Shown here in pieces: positions 51,915-60,773 of a DNA stretch of 64,000 nt (positions are counted from its first letter, which is position 1; the number at the start of each line of letters is the position of its first letter). The position numbers were made by a program, and so were the translations under genes. Where the stretch lies: positions 1-64,000 of the forward strand of contig NZ_JACZEP010000002.1 of the NCBI RefSeq assembly GCF_014863355.1. The letters run 5' to 3'. The notes beneath the pieces were generated by a model. That model was not told where the DNA came from, made no database searches, and worked only from the letters and a program-made list of their open reading frames with translations. This DNA is from Aminobacter carboxidus (GTDB lineage Bacteria > Pseudomonadota > Alphaproteobacteria > Rhizobiales > Rhizobiaceae).

Positions 51915-53324
51915 TCAGCCCTTGTCTTCGGCAAACGCCGCCAAAATCCGCGCCCAGGAGCGGGTGCCCTTCCGGAAGCTCGTCAGGTCGTACTTCTCGT
52001 TCGGGCTGTGGATGCGGTTGTCGAAGCGGGCGAAGCCGATCAGCAGCGAATCCATGCCGAGCTTTTCCTTGAAGGCAGAAACGATCGGGATCGAGCCGCC
52101 ACTTCCGGCCACTGCCGCCTCGCGCTCCCACTCCTCGGTCAGCGCGCCGAGCGCTTTGGTGAGAAAATCGCCGTCGATCGGCATGACAGTCGCGGCACTG
52201 GCGCCGTGGTCGATGAACTCGACCGAACAATCGCCGGGGATGCGGGCACGGACATGGGCGCGGAAGGCGTCGCGGATGTTGGCCGGGTCCTGGCCGGCGA
52301 CGAGGCGGAACGAGATCTTGGACTGCGCCTTGGCCGGGATGACGGTCTTGAAACCCTCTTCCGTGTAGCCGCCTATGATGCCGTGGATTTCACAGCTCGG
52401 GCGCGCCCAGACCTGCTCGAGCACCGAGCGGCCATTCTCGCCGGCGGGGATGTTGAGGCCGATGTTGCCCAGGAAACCCTTGTCGTCGAAAGGCAGGCGC
52501 TGCCACTGGGCCTTGATCGCGTCGGGCAGTTCGGTGACGCCGTCATAGAAGCCTTCGACGGCGACACCGCCATCGGACGTGCGCAGGCTGGAGACGATGT
52601 CGGACAGCACCTGCAGCGGGTTGCGCGCGGCATTGCCGTAGATGCCCGAATGCAGATCGCGGCTGGCGCAGGAGATGACGATCTCCTCCTTCAGCACGCC
52701 GCGCAGCATGGTGGTGACGGCCGGCGTCTCTGCGTCCCACATGTCGGTGTCGCAGACCAGCACCACGTCGGCCTTGAGCTCGGCGCCCGTCGTGTCGAGG
52801 AACGGCGGCAGGCTCGGGCTCGAAATCTCTTCTTCGCCCTCAAACAGCACCGAGACCTGGATCGGCAGGCTGCCGGTGACGGCCTTCCAGGCCCGGCACG
52901 CCTCGACGAAGGTCAGCAGTTGGCCCTTGTCGTCTGAGGCGCCACGGGCAACGATATGGGTCCCGCCGTCGGGCTGCGGCACCAGCTTCGGTTCGAACGG
53001 ATCGGAGTGCCAAAGCGCCAACGGATCGACCGGCTGGACATCGTAGTGGCCATAAAACAACACATGCGGCCCCCGCCCGGTGCGGTCGTGGCCGACCACC
53101 ATCGGATGGCGCGCGGTCGGGCGCACCGAGGCGTCGAAGCCGAGCTGCCCAAGCTCCTTCGACAGCCATTCGGCGGCGCGCTTACAGTCGGCGGCGTGCG
53201 TCGGATCGGTGGAGACGGAAGGGATGCGGATCAGGTCGAACAGGCGCTCCAGGCTGCCGTCGATGTTGGCGTCGACATTGGCGAGCACCTCGTCGAGGCG
53301 TGCCGAAGCTTCTGATCTGTTCAT
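51915..53324 (-). CDS. M20-family metallopeptidase (dipeptidase type)
   Basis: A 469-residue M20 peptidase. Ligands lie in FYGHYDVQP, GASDDKGQ, FEGEEEISSP and the final RFDNRIHSPNEKYD. This is the ArgE/DapE/carnosinase-like group acting on dipeptides or N-acyl amino acids. The start at 53324 follows AAGGAC; eleven upstream codons are unsupported. It lies 74 bases downstream, on the same strand as the amidohydrolase gene's upstream end, and may be transcribed separately. Confidence 0.9.
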   Translation of the reverse strand: MNRSEASARLDEVLANVDANIDGSLERLFDLIRIPSVSTDPTHAADCKRAAEWLSKELGQLGFDASVRPTARHPMVVGHDRTGRGPHVLFYGHYDVQPVDPLALWHSDPFEPKLVPQPDGGTHIVARGASDDKGQLLTFVEACRAWKAVTGSLPIQVSVLFEGEEEISSPSLPPFLDTTGAELKADVVLVCDTDMWDAETPAVTTMLRGVLKEEIVISCASRDLHSGIYGNAARNPLQVLSDIVSSLRTSDGGVAVEGFYDGVTELPDAIKAQWQRLPFDDKGFLGNIGLNIPAGENGRSVLEQVWARPSCEIHGIIGGYTEEGFKTVIPAKAQSKISFRLVAGQDPANIRDAFRAHVRARIPGDCSVEFIDHGASAATVMPIDGDFLTKALGALTEEWEREAAVAGSGGSIPIVSAFKEKLGMDSLLIGFARFDNRIHSPNEKYDLTSFRKGTRSWARILAAFAEDKG

Positions 53325-53398
53325 GGCTTTGTCCTTCCCTAAAGTCCTTTGACGCAATTCCGGACTGAAAACCGCTTCACGCTTTTCCTGGAACTGCC

Positions 53399-54721
53399 CT
53401 AGCCGACGGCGTCGATGCGGGCCATCTCGGCCTTGAAGCTCTGCGCCACCTGCAGCGCGTCGCGCAGCACCTTCTTGCGTTCGAGGCTCAGCACCTCGCG
53501 GCCGCGCATCAGCCAGCCGCCGCCGACCATGACGTCACGCACGTCAGTCGGCACGGTGGCGAAAACCAACGTCGAATAGATGTCGTAGATCGGCTGCTGC
53601 CGCGGCGAGGCCAGGCTGACGCGGATGAGGTCGGCCTGCTTGCCCGGCTCGAGCGAGCCGACCCTGGCGTCGAGCCCCAGCACCTTGGCGCCGTCGCGGG
53701 TCGCCATGCGCACGACATCGATCGAGGCCATCGGCTTGCGGCTGTGGCCGAGCAGCTTTGCAAACATCGACACCGGCGCGAATTGCGAAAACAGGTCGAG
53801 CGTGTTGCCGCTCATCGCGCCATCGGTCGAGATGCCGACAGGAATGCCGGCTTTCCGCATCGCCTCGACGGGCGCAATGCCGCGACCGGCCTTGCCGTTG
53901 GAGCGGGCGTTGTGCGCGACGCAGACCTCGGCATGGGCCATGCGCTCGATGTCTGTCTCGTCGACATGCAGGCAGTGGGCGCAGATCAGCCCCTTGCGCA
54001 GCAGGCCGGCCTTCTCGACCACCTCGACCGGGCGCATGCCGTGGGTCTTCTGGGCCCACTCCATCTCAGCGTCGCTTTCGGCGAGGTGCATCTGGACAGG
54101 TACGTCGGGATGATCTTGCGACCAGCGGGCGATGCGCTCCATGACGGCGATGCCGGTCGAATAGGGCGCATGCGGCGCGATCGACGGCGTGACCCTGCTA
54201 TGGCCGGCAAATTCGGCGACCAGCGCCTCGGTCAGTTCGAAACCTTCGTCGGCGGTCTTGTGGTCAGGCGGATCGAAGTCGGCGATGGTCTGGCCGAGCA
54301 CGCCACGTATGCCGGCCTGAGCGACCACGCGGGCGACCTCGGTTTCGAAGTAATACATGTCGGCAACTGAGGTGACGCCGCCCTCGATCAGCTCGAGCGC
54401 CGCAAGTGCGGTGCCGGCACGCACCGCCTCGGGCCGCACGAACTTGCGCTCCAGCGGCAGGATGTAGCGGTAGAGCCGGTCGTCGACGTCTTCGCCCAGG
54501 CCACGAAACAGCGTCATCGCCATATGACAATGCGGGTTGACCATGCCGGGCATAACGAGATCGCCCTCGGCATCGATCATTTCCGCGCCGGCGATCTCAG
54601 GCGCCTCGCCCGCGCCGGCGGCCTTGATGGTGTCGCCCTCGACATGGACCCAGCCCTTGTCGATGACCGGCATGTCGTCCGTGCAGGGGAGAACGATGGC
54701 GTTGGCAATCAGAATGGACAT
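53399..54721 (-). CDS. amidohydrolase, MTA/SAH deaminase-like (TRZ/ATZ family)
   Basis: A 440-residue cytoplasmic deaminase. The metal site is H64-x-H66 in PGMVNPHCHMAMTLFRGL, with HLAESDAE, CVAHNARSN and ISTDGAMSGN later. Related enzymes deaminate S-adenosylhomocysteine, methylthioadenosine, guanine or s-triazines. The start at 54721 follows GAGGAC. It directly follows the Pot-type importer genes (13-base gap), so its substrate is probably the compound they import, perhaps a nucleoside or other amine. Confidence 0.88.
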   Translation of the reverse strand: MSILIANAIVLPCTDDMPVIDKGWVHVEGDTIKAAGAGEAPEIAGAEMIDAEGDLVMPGMVNPHCHMAMTLFRGLGEDVDDRLYRYILPLERKFVRPEAVRAGTALAALELIEGGVTSVADMYYFETEVARVVAQAGIRGVLGQTIADFDPPDHKTADEGFELTEALVAEFAGHSRVTPSIAPHAPYSTGIAVMERIARWSQDHPDVPVQMHLAESDAEMEWAQKTHGMRPVEVVEKAGLLRKGLICAHCLHVDETDIERMAHAEVCVAHNARSNGKAGRGIAPVEAMRKAGIPVGISTDGAMSGNTLDLFSQFAPVSMFAKLLGHSRKPMASIDVVRMATRDGAKVLGLDARVGSLEPGKQADLIRVSLASPRQQPIYDIYSTLVFATVPTDVRDVMVGGGWLMRGREVLSLERKKVLRDALQVAQSFKAEMARIDAVG

Positions 54722-54734
54722 TGCAGTCCTCAGT

Positions 54735-55796
54735 TCATTCCGGCAGCAGCACGCAGCACTGGTCGGGCACCGGCACCAGCTTCGCCTTTGCGCCCGGCTC
54801 CAGCGGCGCCGACAGCGAGCCGTTGGCGATAAGCTGGCCGGCAGCCGTTTCGCTCTGGTACTGGTAGGCGCGGCCGAGATAGGTGCGCAGGCCGAGCGTT
54901 GCCGGGATGCCTTCGGCCTTGGCGTCGGTCGAGACGGACAGGCCGTCCGCACGTGCGGCCAGCACGAACGCATCGGGGATGGCGCCGAAACGCTCCTGCG
55001 ACAGCTTGAGCTGCGAACCGTCCTGCGTCGTTGCGGTAACGGTTTCGCCATCGCGCGCCGACACCGTCATCGGCACCAGGTTTTCGAAGCCGACGAAGCG
55101 GGCGACGAAGGCGTTGGCCGGGCGCTGGTACAGCATCTCGGGCGTGTCGAACTGCATGATGCGGCCGGCATTCATGATGGCGACGCGGTCGGAGATCGAA
55201 AACGCCTCTTCCTGGTCGTGCGTGACATAGACCGAGGTGGTGCCATTGGCGCGCTGCAGCTGGCGGATCTCGACGCGCATGTCGACACGCAGCTTGGCGT
55301 CGAGGTTGGACAGCGGCTCATCGAACATCAGCAGCGGCGGCTCGATGACCAGTGCACGCGCCAACGCCACACGTTGCTTCTGTCCGCCCGACAAGGCGCC
55401 CGGCAGGCGGTCGGCGAGCGGCGACAGGCCGACACGCTCGAGCATCGCTTTGGCGCGCTTCTCACGATCCGCCGAGGCCACGCCACGCTGCTTGAGGCCG
55501 AAGGCGACATTGTCGAGCACGCTCAGATGCGGGAACAGCGCGTAGTTCTGGAACACCAGGCCGATGTCGCGCTTGTAGGCCGGCAGCCGGGTCAGGTCCT
55601 TGTCGCCAAGCCGGATCGTGCCCGAGGTCGGTTCGAGGAAGCCGGCGATGAGGCGCAGCGTCGTCGTCTTGCCGCAGCCCGAGGCGCCAAGCAGCGAGAC
55701 GAGCTCGCCCTTGCCGACCGACAGCGACAAGTCCTCCAGCACCTTGGTGGTGCCGTAGTGGGCGGTAAGATTCTGGACGGTAAGTGCCTGGGTCAT
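54735..55796 (-). CDS. ABC importer ATPase, PotA-like with TOBE domain
   Basis: A 353-residue ATPase. Walker A is GASGCGKTTT, the signature is LSGGQKQRVALARAL and Walker B is LLMFDEPLSNLD. Residues about 240-353 form the C-terminal OB-like regulatory domain of spermidine/putrescine and iron importers. It lies six bases after the PotC-type permease gene. Confidence 0.93.
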   Translation of the reverse strand: MTQALTVQNLTAHYGTTKVLEDLSLSVGKGELVSLLGASGCGKTTTLRLIAGFLEPTSGTIRLGDKDLTRLPAYKRDIGLVFQNYALFPHLSVLDNVAFGLKQRGVASADREKRAKAMLERVGLSPLADRLPGALSGGQKQRVALARALVIEPPLLMFDEPLSNLDAKLRVDMRVEIRQLQRANGTTSVYVTHDQEEAFSISDRVAIMNAGRIMQFDTPEMLYQRPANAFVARFVGFENLVPMTVSARDGETVTATTQDGSQLKLSQERFGAIPDAFVLAARADGLSVSTDAKAEGIPATLGLRTYLGRAYQYQSETAAGQLIANGSLSAPLEPGAKAKLVPVPDQCCVLLPE

Positions 55797-55802
55797 ATGG
55801 TT

Positions 55803-56594
55803 CTACTTCGCAAGGAAGGTGAGGCCGAGCGTGCGCTCGACGATGGCCATGACTGCGACGGTCAGCAGCATCAGCAGCACCGACACCGACGCGATCGTCG
55901 GATCGAAGAACTGCTCGACATGGGCGAGGATCTGGATCGGCAGCGTCGAGATGCCGGGACCGGTTAGGAACAGCGAGGTCGACACGTCGTTGATCGAGGT
56001 GATGAAGGCGAGGATGAAAGCCGCGATCACGCCCGAGCGCACATTGGGCAAAACGATGGTGAAGAAGGTCTTCACCGGCGGGCTGCCAAGGCTGACGGCG
56101 GCTTCCTCGATCGAGAAGTCGAAGGACGCGAGGCTCGCCGAGACGACACGCACGCAATAGGGCAGCACCAGCAGCATGTGGCCGATCAGCAGCGTCAGGA
56201 AGATCGGCGTCTCCATGCCGACCGCCACCGACTTGAGCAGCGAAAAGCCGAGCACGATCTCGGGCACCAGGATCGGCAGCACGAACACCGTCGACAGCCA
56301 GGACGGCAGCTTGATGCGGTAGCGGTTGAGCGCATAGGCTGCCGGGATGCCGACCAGCAGTGCCAGGCCCGTCGCCAGGAAGGCGAGTTCGAGGCTGGTG
56401 ATGATGGTGCGGCGGAAGGCGCTGATCTCGAAGATGTTCTCGAACCAGCGCAGCGTCAGGCCCTGCGGCGGGAAGGTCAGATAGGTGGTGTCGCTGACCG
56501 AGGCGCCAAGCACGATGATCAGCGGCCCCATCAGGAAGATGTAGACGACGACGGTGAACAGGATCAGCAGGGGGTTGATACGGCTGGTCATCAT
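55803..56594 (-). CDS. ABC importer permease, PotC-like
   Basis: A 263-residue permease with six predicted membrane helices. Its coupling loop reads EEAAVSLGSPPVKTFFTIVLPNVRSG. The ATG overlaps the previous stop by four bases (ATGA). It pairs with the PotB-type permease in a heterodimeric channel. Confidence 0.92.
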   Translation of the reverse strand: MMTSRINPLLILFTVVVYIFLMGPLIIVLGASVSDTTYLTFPPQGLTLRWFENIFEISAFRRTIITSLELAFLATGLALLVGIPAAYALNRYRIKLPSWLSTVFVLPILVPEIVLGFSLLKSVAVGMETPIFLTLLIGHMLLVLPYCVRVVSASLASFDFSIEEAAVSLGSPPVKTFFTIVLPNVRSGVIAAFILAFITSINDVSTSLFLTGPGISTLPIQILAHVEQFFDPTIASVSVLLMLLTVAVMAIVERTLGLTFLAK

Positions 56595-57418
56595 GTCGCC
56601 ATCGGGTTGAGACGCCGCGCAACGCGGCTCATGGCAAGAACCACGGTGATGGTGATTACCACCATGATCGCTGCGATTGTGGAAGCGCCGACCCAGTCGA
56701 ACGACACCATGGCGCGCTGGTACATCAGCGTGCCCATCACCATCTGGCGCTCGCCGCCAAGCAGCTGCGGCGTGGCGTAAGCGGTGAAGGAGCCGGTGAA
56801 GACCAGCACGGCGCCGACGATGAGGCCGGGCACGGCCAACGGCAAGATCACCTGCCGGAAGGTGCCTGCCGGTGTCGCACCCAGCGAGGCGGAAGCCTGC
56901 ACCACGTCGTCAGGGATGTTCTCGAGCACGCCGACAAGCGTCAGGATCATCAGCGGCACGAACAGGTAGACCATCGCGACGATGACCGAGCCTTGCGTGT
57001 AGAGCATCGACAGCGGCTCGCTGATCGCGCCGATGCCGACCAGGAAGTTGTTGAGGATGCCGTTCTTGCCAAGGATGATCAGCCAGGCGAAGGAGCGAAC
57101 GACGACGCCTGTCAGCAGCGGGAAGACGGCGGCGATGATCAACAGGCTCTTCAGCTTGCCGGGCGACTTCGACACGACATAGGCGGTGAGGAAGCCGACG
57201 ACGAGCGAGATGGCGGTGGTCGCCAGCGAAATCTCGATGGTGCGCCAAAGCACGGTGCGGCGGAAGCCGCTGTTGAAGAAGGCGATGTAGGGCGCGAAAA
57301 TACCGCCGTCCTCGCCGAAGGTCGTGGCGATGGTGGCCGCGACCGGCAGCATAAGGAACACCAATACGGCCAGCGTAGCCGGCCCTGCGAGCCACCATCC
57401 GGCAAAGCGTTTCAGCAT
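56591..57418 (-). CDS. ABC importer permease, PotB-like
   Basis: A 275-residue permease starting with the hydrophobic WWLAGPATLAVLVFLMLPV and with the coupling loop VQASASLGATPAGTFRQVIL, as in PotB. The start at 57418 follows GGAAGAG; seven upstream codons are unsupported. A 192-base gap with a hairpin separates it from the binding-protein gene. Confidence 0.92.
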   Translation of the reverse strand: MLKRFAGWWLAGPATLAVLVFLMLPVAATIATTFGEDGGIFAPYIAFFNSGFRRTVLWRTIEISLATTAISLVVGFLTAYVVSKSPGKLKSLLIIAAVFPLLTGVVVRSFAWLIILGKNGILNNFLVGIGAISEPLSMLYTQGSVIVAMVYLFVPLMILTLVGVLENIPDDVVQASASLGATPAGTFRQVILPLAVPGLIVGAVLVFTGSFTAYATPQLLGGERQMVMGTLMYQRAMVSFDWVGASTIAAIMVVITITVVLAMSRVARRLNPMAT

Positions 57419-57573
57419 GAAATCTCTTCCAGTTTCCACGAACAGATGGCGTCCGGGAGATCTTGTTGCGGCGTGCTACCCTTCATCGGGCGGCCGCGAA
57501 AGGCGCAGAATGCCGCAAGGGCTGCGGCAGCGGCAAGAAAATGCCTAGGGCGTGGCCCCAGGCACACAATGGC

Positions 57574-57600
57574 GGGCGGGAAAGCCATGCCTTCCCGCCC
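57574..57600 (-). terminator. intercistronic hairpin after the Pot-type binding-protein gene
   Basis: GGGCGGGAA (57574-57582) pairs with TTCCCGCCC (57592-57600). On the minus strand no run of T follows, so it is more likely a partial terminator or mRNA-stabilising hairpin. Such hairpins commonly raise the level of the binding protein relative to the permeases. Confidence 0.55.
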
Positions 57601-57610
57601 CTGATGGCGA

Positions 57611-58651
57611 TTACATGCCGAACACTTCATTCCAGCGATCGACCCAGTCGGTCTTGGCCGAGTTGAGCTTCTCGTAGTCGACCTGCTTCAGCGAAGCGAT
57701 CATGTCGGCGCCGTAGGTCCACAGCTTGGCCTGTTCCGGCGTCAGCTCGACGGCCTTGACGACAGGCGCATCGACGCCATTCTCGGCGGTCTTCTGCTGC
57801 ACTTCCTTCGACAGCACGAAGTTGATGAACTCGTGGGCGAGTTCGACGTTCGCAGCGCCCTTGGGGATGTTGATGGTGTTCAGCGTGGCGATGGCGCCGT
57901 CGCTGAGGTTCGCCCATGCGGCGGTCGGCACGGCGGCCTGGATCTGGGCCAGCGTGAAATCCTGGGCGACGGAGGCCGAAATCTCGCCGGTCGAAAACAG
58001 GTTCACCAGCTCGGAGCCGGTGTTGTAGTTCTTGACGACATTCGGCTTCAGCGCCTCGATCGCCTTGAAGGCGCCGTCGGTATCGGTGAAGGGATCGACG
58101 CCGGCATGGGTGGCGGCGATCATCACGGCCATCGGGCCAGCGGTGGTGGTGATGCCCGGCAACGACAGCGACGCCTTGAAGTCTTCCTTCCACAGATCGT
58201 TCCACGAGGTGACCGGCGCCTTGACCTTGGCGGTGTCGTAGATCACGCCGACGCGGCCGATAGTGTAGGCCGGGCCGAATTCGCCCTGCGGTGCCTTGGC
58301 GAGATCGTAGAGGCCTTCGAGGTTCGGCACCTTCGACTTGTCGATCGGCTGGAACAGGCCTTCCTTGATGCCGATCTGCGAATAGGCGTCGGTGAAGTAA
58401 GCGACGTCGACACCCTCGCCGTTGCGAATCTTGATCTTGTTGAGGCGGTCGGCATTGTTGCCGGTCTCGAATACGATCTCGCAGCCGCACTTCTCCTTGA
58501 ACGGCTTGACGATGTACTCGTCGAGCTTGTCGCCGTTGAAGCCCCACCAGGAGATGGTCAGCGTCTTGCCCTGGGCGAGCGCCGGCGCGGCGACGAGCGT
58601 CGTCGCGAGGCCAGCAACGCCAGCCGCGAGAAGGGTGTGAAGTCGTGTCAT
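57611..58651 (-). CDS. periplasmic binding protein, PotD-like
   Basis: A 346-residue exported protein. The signal peptide covers about 1-26 (LLAAGVAGLATTLVAAPALAQ). The mature protein starts KTLTISWWGFNGDKLDEYIV and contains NYNTGSELVNLFSTGEISAS, as in spermidine/putrescine and related binding proteins. The four-acidic-residue polyamine pocket of PotD is not obvious, so the ligand may be another amine or a nucleoside. First gene of the importer operon, which includes the amidohydrolase. Confidence 0.9.
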   Translation of the reverse strand: MTRLHTLLAAGVAGLATTLVAAPALAQGKTLTISWWGFNGDKLDEYIVKPFKEKCGCEIVFETGNNADRLNKIKIRNGEGVDVAYFTDAYSQIGIKEGLFQPIDKSKVPNLEGLYDLAKAPQGEFGPAYTIGRVGVIYDTAKVKAPVTSWNDLWKEDFKASLSLPGITTTAGPMAVMIAATHAGVDPFTDTDGAFKAIEALKPNVVKNYNTGSELVNLFSTGEISASVAQDFTLAQIQAAVPTAAWANLSDGAIATLNTINIPKGAANVELAHEFINFVLSKEVQQKTAENGVDAPVVKAVELTPEQAKLWTYGADMIASLKQVDYEKLNSAKTDWVDRWNEVFGM

Positions 58652-58790
58652 GGAAAGCCTCTGTTGTTTGACGCCCTGGCACCTGCGGGCGCACGGAGGG
58701 ACAATTCAGCCTATTTTCGTGGCAGCTAAGGTGCAACTCCAAATGTTGTGCAACGCACATCATAATCTGCCGAATCCTGAGGCGGATGAC

Positions 58791-58818
58791 AAAAAAAGCC
58801 CGGCTGTTTGCCGGGCCT
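58791..58818 (-). terminator. rho-independent terminator of the D-aminopeptidase operon
   Basis: GCCCGGC (58798-58804) pairs perfectly with GCCGGGC (58810-58816) over TGTTT. On the minus strand the stem is followed by seven T (bases 58797-58791). It lies about 45 bases past the M55 peptidase stop codon. Confidence 0.9.
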
Positions 58819-58860
58819 TTTCGTCGATCGCGTCACCGGTCTTGGCGCGCGCCTGCGCCC

Positions 58861-59658
58861 CTACACGATGAAGCGTATGGCGCGCTGGATCTCGAAGAAG
58901 TCCTTGGCACGGAAGCGCAGCGTGCGCGGGGCCGGATGCTCGACGCCGGGATACCAGCTGCCGCGATAGGCCTCGATCGGGGTCGTATATTCGACGACCA
59001 GCTCGAAGCTGTCGGCGAGTTTCGGCAGGCATGCTTTCAGGTCGCGCGACAGCGCCTCCTCGACGCCAGCGCGGATGGCCGCGACCGAGGCTTTCGGCGT
59101 CAGCGACTTCGTCGCCGGACCAAAACCCTCGCTGGTCGCCACGGTGCCGATGCGCGGTACAAGCACTTTGGCCTCGGCGCACATGCCGGCATCGCCTGAA
59201 AGAAACACTGACGACACGCCATAGCGCGCGGCGCACAGAGCGTTGAGAGTATATTCGGATGCCACCTCCCCATTGATCAGCAGACGCGACACGGTGCCGG
59301 TCAGCGTGTGCGCCAGCGGATTGGTGTCGGTGCCGGCCTTGTTGTGGTACCCGGTGTAGAGGGCCGCCGAAAAGCTGTCGTCAATGCCGAACATCATCAT
59401 GTCGGGATGGCCGCTCCAATCCCTGACGATGCTGACATAGGCCGGCAGCTTCGACAGGATCAGGTTGCGCCCGGTGGAATGCGCATCCTTGACCAGCACC
59501 TCGCTGGCACCGGCGGCCTTGGCGCCTTCGCAGGCCGCCACCAGCTCGTCGGTCATGTATTCGCGGAACTCGTCATAAGCGGCATGCCCCTTGCGGGCCT
59601 CGTCCCACACGGTGATGCCGGCGGTGCCTTCGATGTCGGCGCTGATGAACACCTTCAT
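58861..59658 (-). CDS. M55-family D-aminopeptidase (DppA-like)
   Basis: A 265-residue zinc peptidase related to Bacillus DppA, which removes N-terminal D-amino acids such as D-alanine. The expected zinc ligands D8 and E10 are in SADIEGTAG, H60 in VKDAHSTG and H105 in GYHNKAG. The family forms decameric rings in the cytoplasm. The start at 59658 is chosen over 59664 because GAGG then lies at a workable nine bases. Last gene of a minus-strand operon that includes Dpp-type permeases and an S12 hydrolase. Confidence 0.92.
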   Translation of the reverse strand: MKVFISADIEGTAGITVWDEARKGHAAYDEFREYMTDELVAACEGAKAAGASEVLVKDAHSTGRNLILSKLPAYVSIVRDWSGHPDMMMFGIDDSFSAALYTGYHNKAGTDTNPLAHTLTGTVSRLLINGEVASEYTLNALCAARYGVSSVFLSGDAGMCAEAKVLVPRIGTVATSEGFGPATKSLTPKASVAAIRAGVEEALSRDLKACLPKLADSFELVVEYTTPIEAYRGSWYPGVEHPAPRTLRFRAKDFFEIQRAIRFIV

Positions 59659-59675
59659 GATCATGATCCTCGGTT

Positions 59676-60767
59676 TTAGAGAAGTTCAGCCATCGACCGC
59701 AGCAGCCGGTCGATCTGGTCGGGGGAATGCTCGGAAAACACGGCCAGCCGCATGCTTGGCACATCCGAGGCGTCGGAGTAGCCACCCGGTTGCTGGACCC
59801 GGACGATGATGTCGCGCTCAGCGAGGCGGTCGCGCAATAGCGCGAGGTCGGTGACACCCTTGATGGTGACGATCGGCACCGGCGTGTCAGCAACCTCGAA
59901 GCCGAGACCGCGCAGGCCGCCACGCATGTGGCTGACATTGCGCGCCAGCCTGACGCGCCTGTCCGTCGTCTGCAGAATGCGCAAGGAGGCAGCAGCGGCA
60001 GCCGCCAGCCCGGGCGGGGCCGGCGAAGCGCCGCGCATGATCATGGCGTTGCGGGTAATCTTCTCGGCCAAGGCCACATCGCTCGGAACAACCCCGCCAA
60101 GCGCCCCGAACGCCTTGCTCATCGTGCCGGCGAGGAAGTTGCCCGCGCCTTCGAGCCCGGCATGCTGCAGCGAGCCGCGTCCGCTTTCCCCCAGCACGCC
60201 GACGCCGTGGGAATCGTCGATGCACAGCAACGCGCCGTCATAGGGCGCCATCGCCTGCCTGAAGTCGTTGAGCGGCGCCAGCCGGCCGGAGGATGGAAAC
60301 ACGCCGTCGGTCAGCACCACCGGCCGTTGCCCCGCCCCGACATATCGCGACAGCTGTTCGGCGAGATCGCCGGCGTCGGCATGGCGGAATTCATGCACCG
60401 GCTTGCCGAGCGTCGGGATCGCATCGCGCGTGCTGTAGTGGGTCGCCGCGTCGATGAAGATGACATCGAAATCCTCACGCAGCCCTTGCAGCAGCACCAT
60501 CGGGCTGGTGTAACCCGAGATCATGTAGACGACCTCTTCGGTGCCGAACCACTGGCGCAGCCGCTCCTGCAGGTCGGCATAGACCTGCATGTGCGCCAGC
60601 GTGCCCGGTCCCATGCCGTACTGCCTGGTAGCAGTGCAGGCCGCGTCGATCACCTCGGGGTGGCCATGCAGGCAGAAGTAGGAGGTACCGCAATAATAGT
60701 CGACCTCGCGCCCGCCGATGACCATGCGGGCGCCAACAGGCGATTCCATCTTGAAGGGGACGGTCAT
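59676..60767 (-). CDS. alpha-oxoamine synthase family PLP enzyme (AONS/KBL-like)
   Basis: A 363-residue PLP enzyme of the family that condenses an amino acid with an acyl-CoA (BioF, Kbl, ALA synthase, serine palmitoyltransferase). The cofactor residues are H110 region, D184-D185-S-H187 and PLP lysine K218 in GTMSKAFGALGG. It is about 35 residues shorter than BioF or Kbl at the N-terminus but retains YCGTSYFCLHGHPEV. It is not obviously BioF, as no biotin genes are nearby. It lies between D-peptidase and S12 hydrolase genes with gaps of 17 and 6 bases, so one transcript is likely. Confidence 0.88.
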   Translation of the reverse strand: MTVPFKMESPVGARMVIGGREVDYYCGTSYFCLHGHPEVIDAACTATRQYGMGPGTLAHMQVYADLQERLRQWFGTEEVVYMISGYTSPMVLLQGLREDFDVIFIDAATHYSTRDAIPTLGKPVHEFRHADAGDLAEQLSRYVGAGQRPVVLTDGVFPSSGRLAPLNDFRQAMAPYDGALLCIDDSHGVGVLGESGRGSLQHAGLEGAGNFLAGTMSKAFGALGGVVPSDVALAEKITRNAMIMRGASPAPPGLAAAAAASLRILQTTDRRVRLARNVSHMRGGLRGLGFEVADTPVPIVTIKGVTDLALLRDRLAERDIIVRVQQPGGYSDASDVPSMRLAVFSEHSPDQIDRLLRSMAELL

Positions 60768-60773
60768 GCCTGC

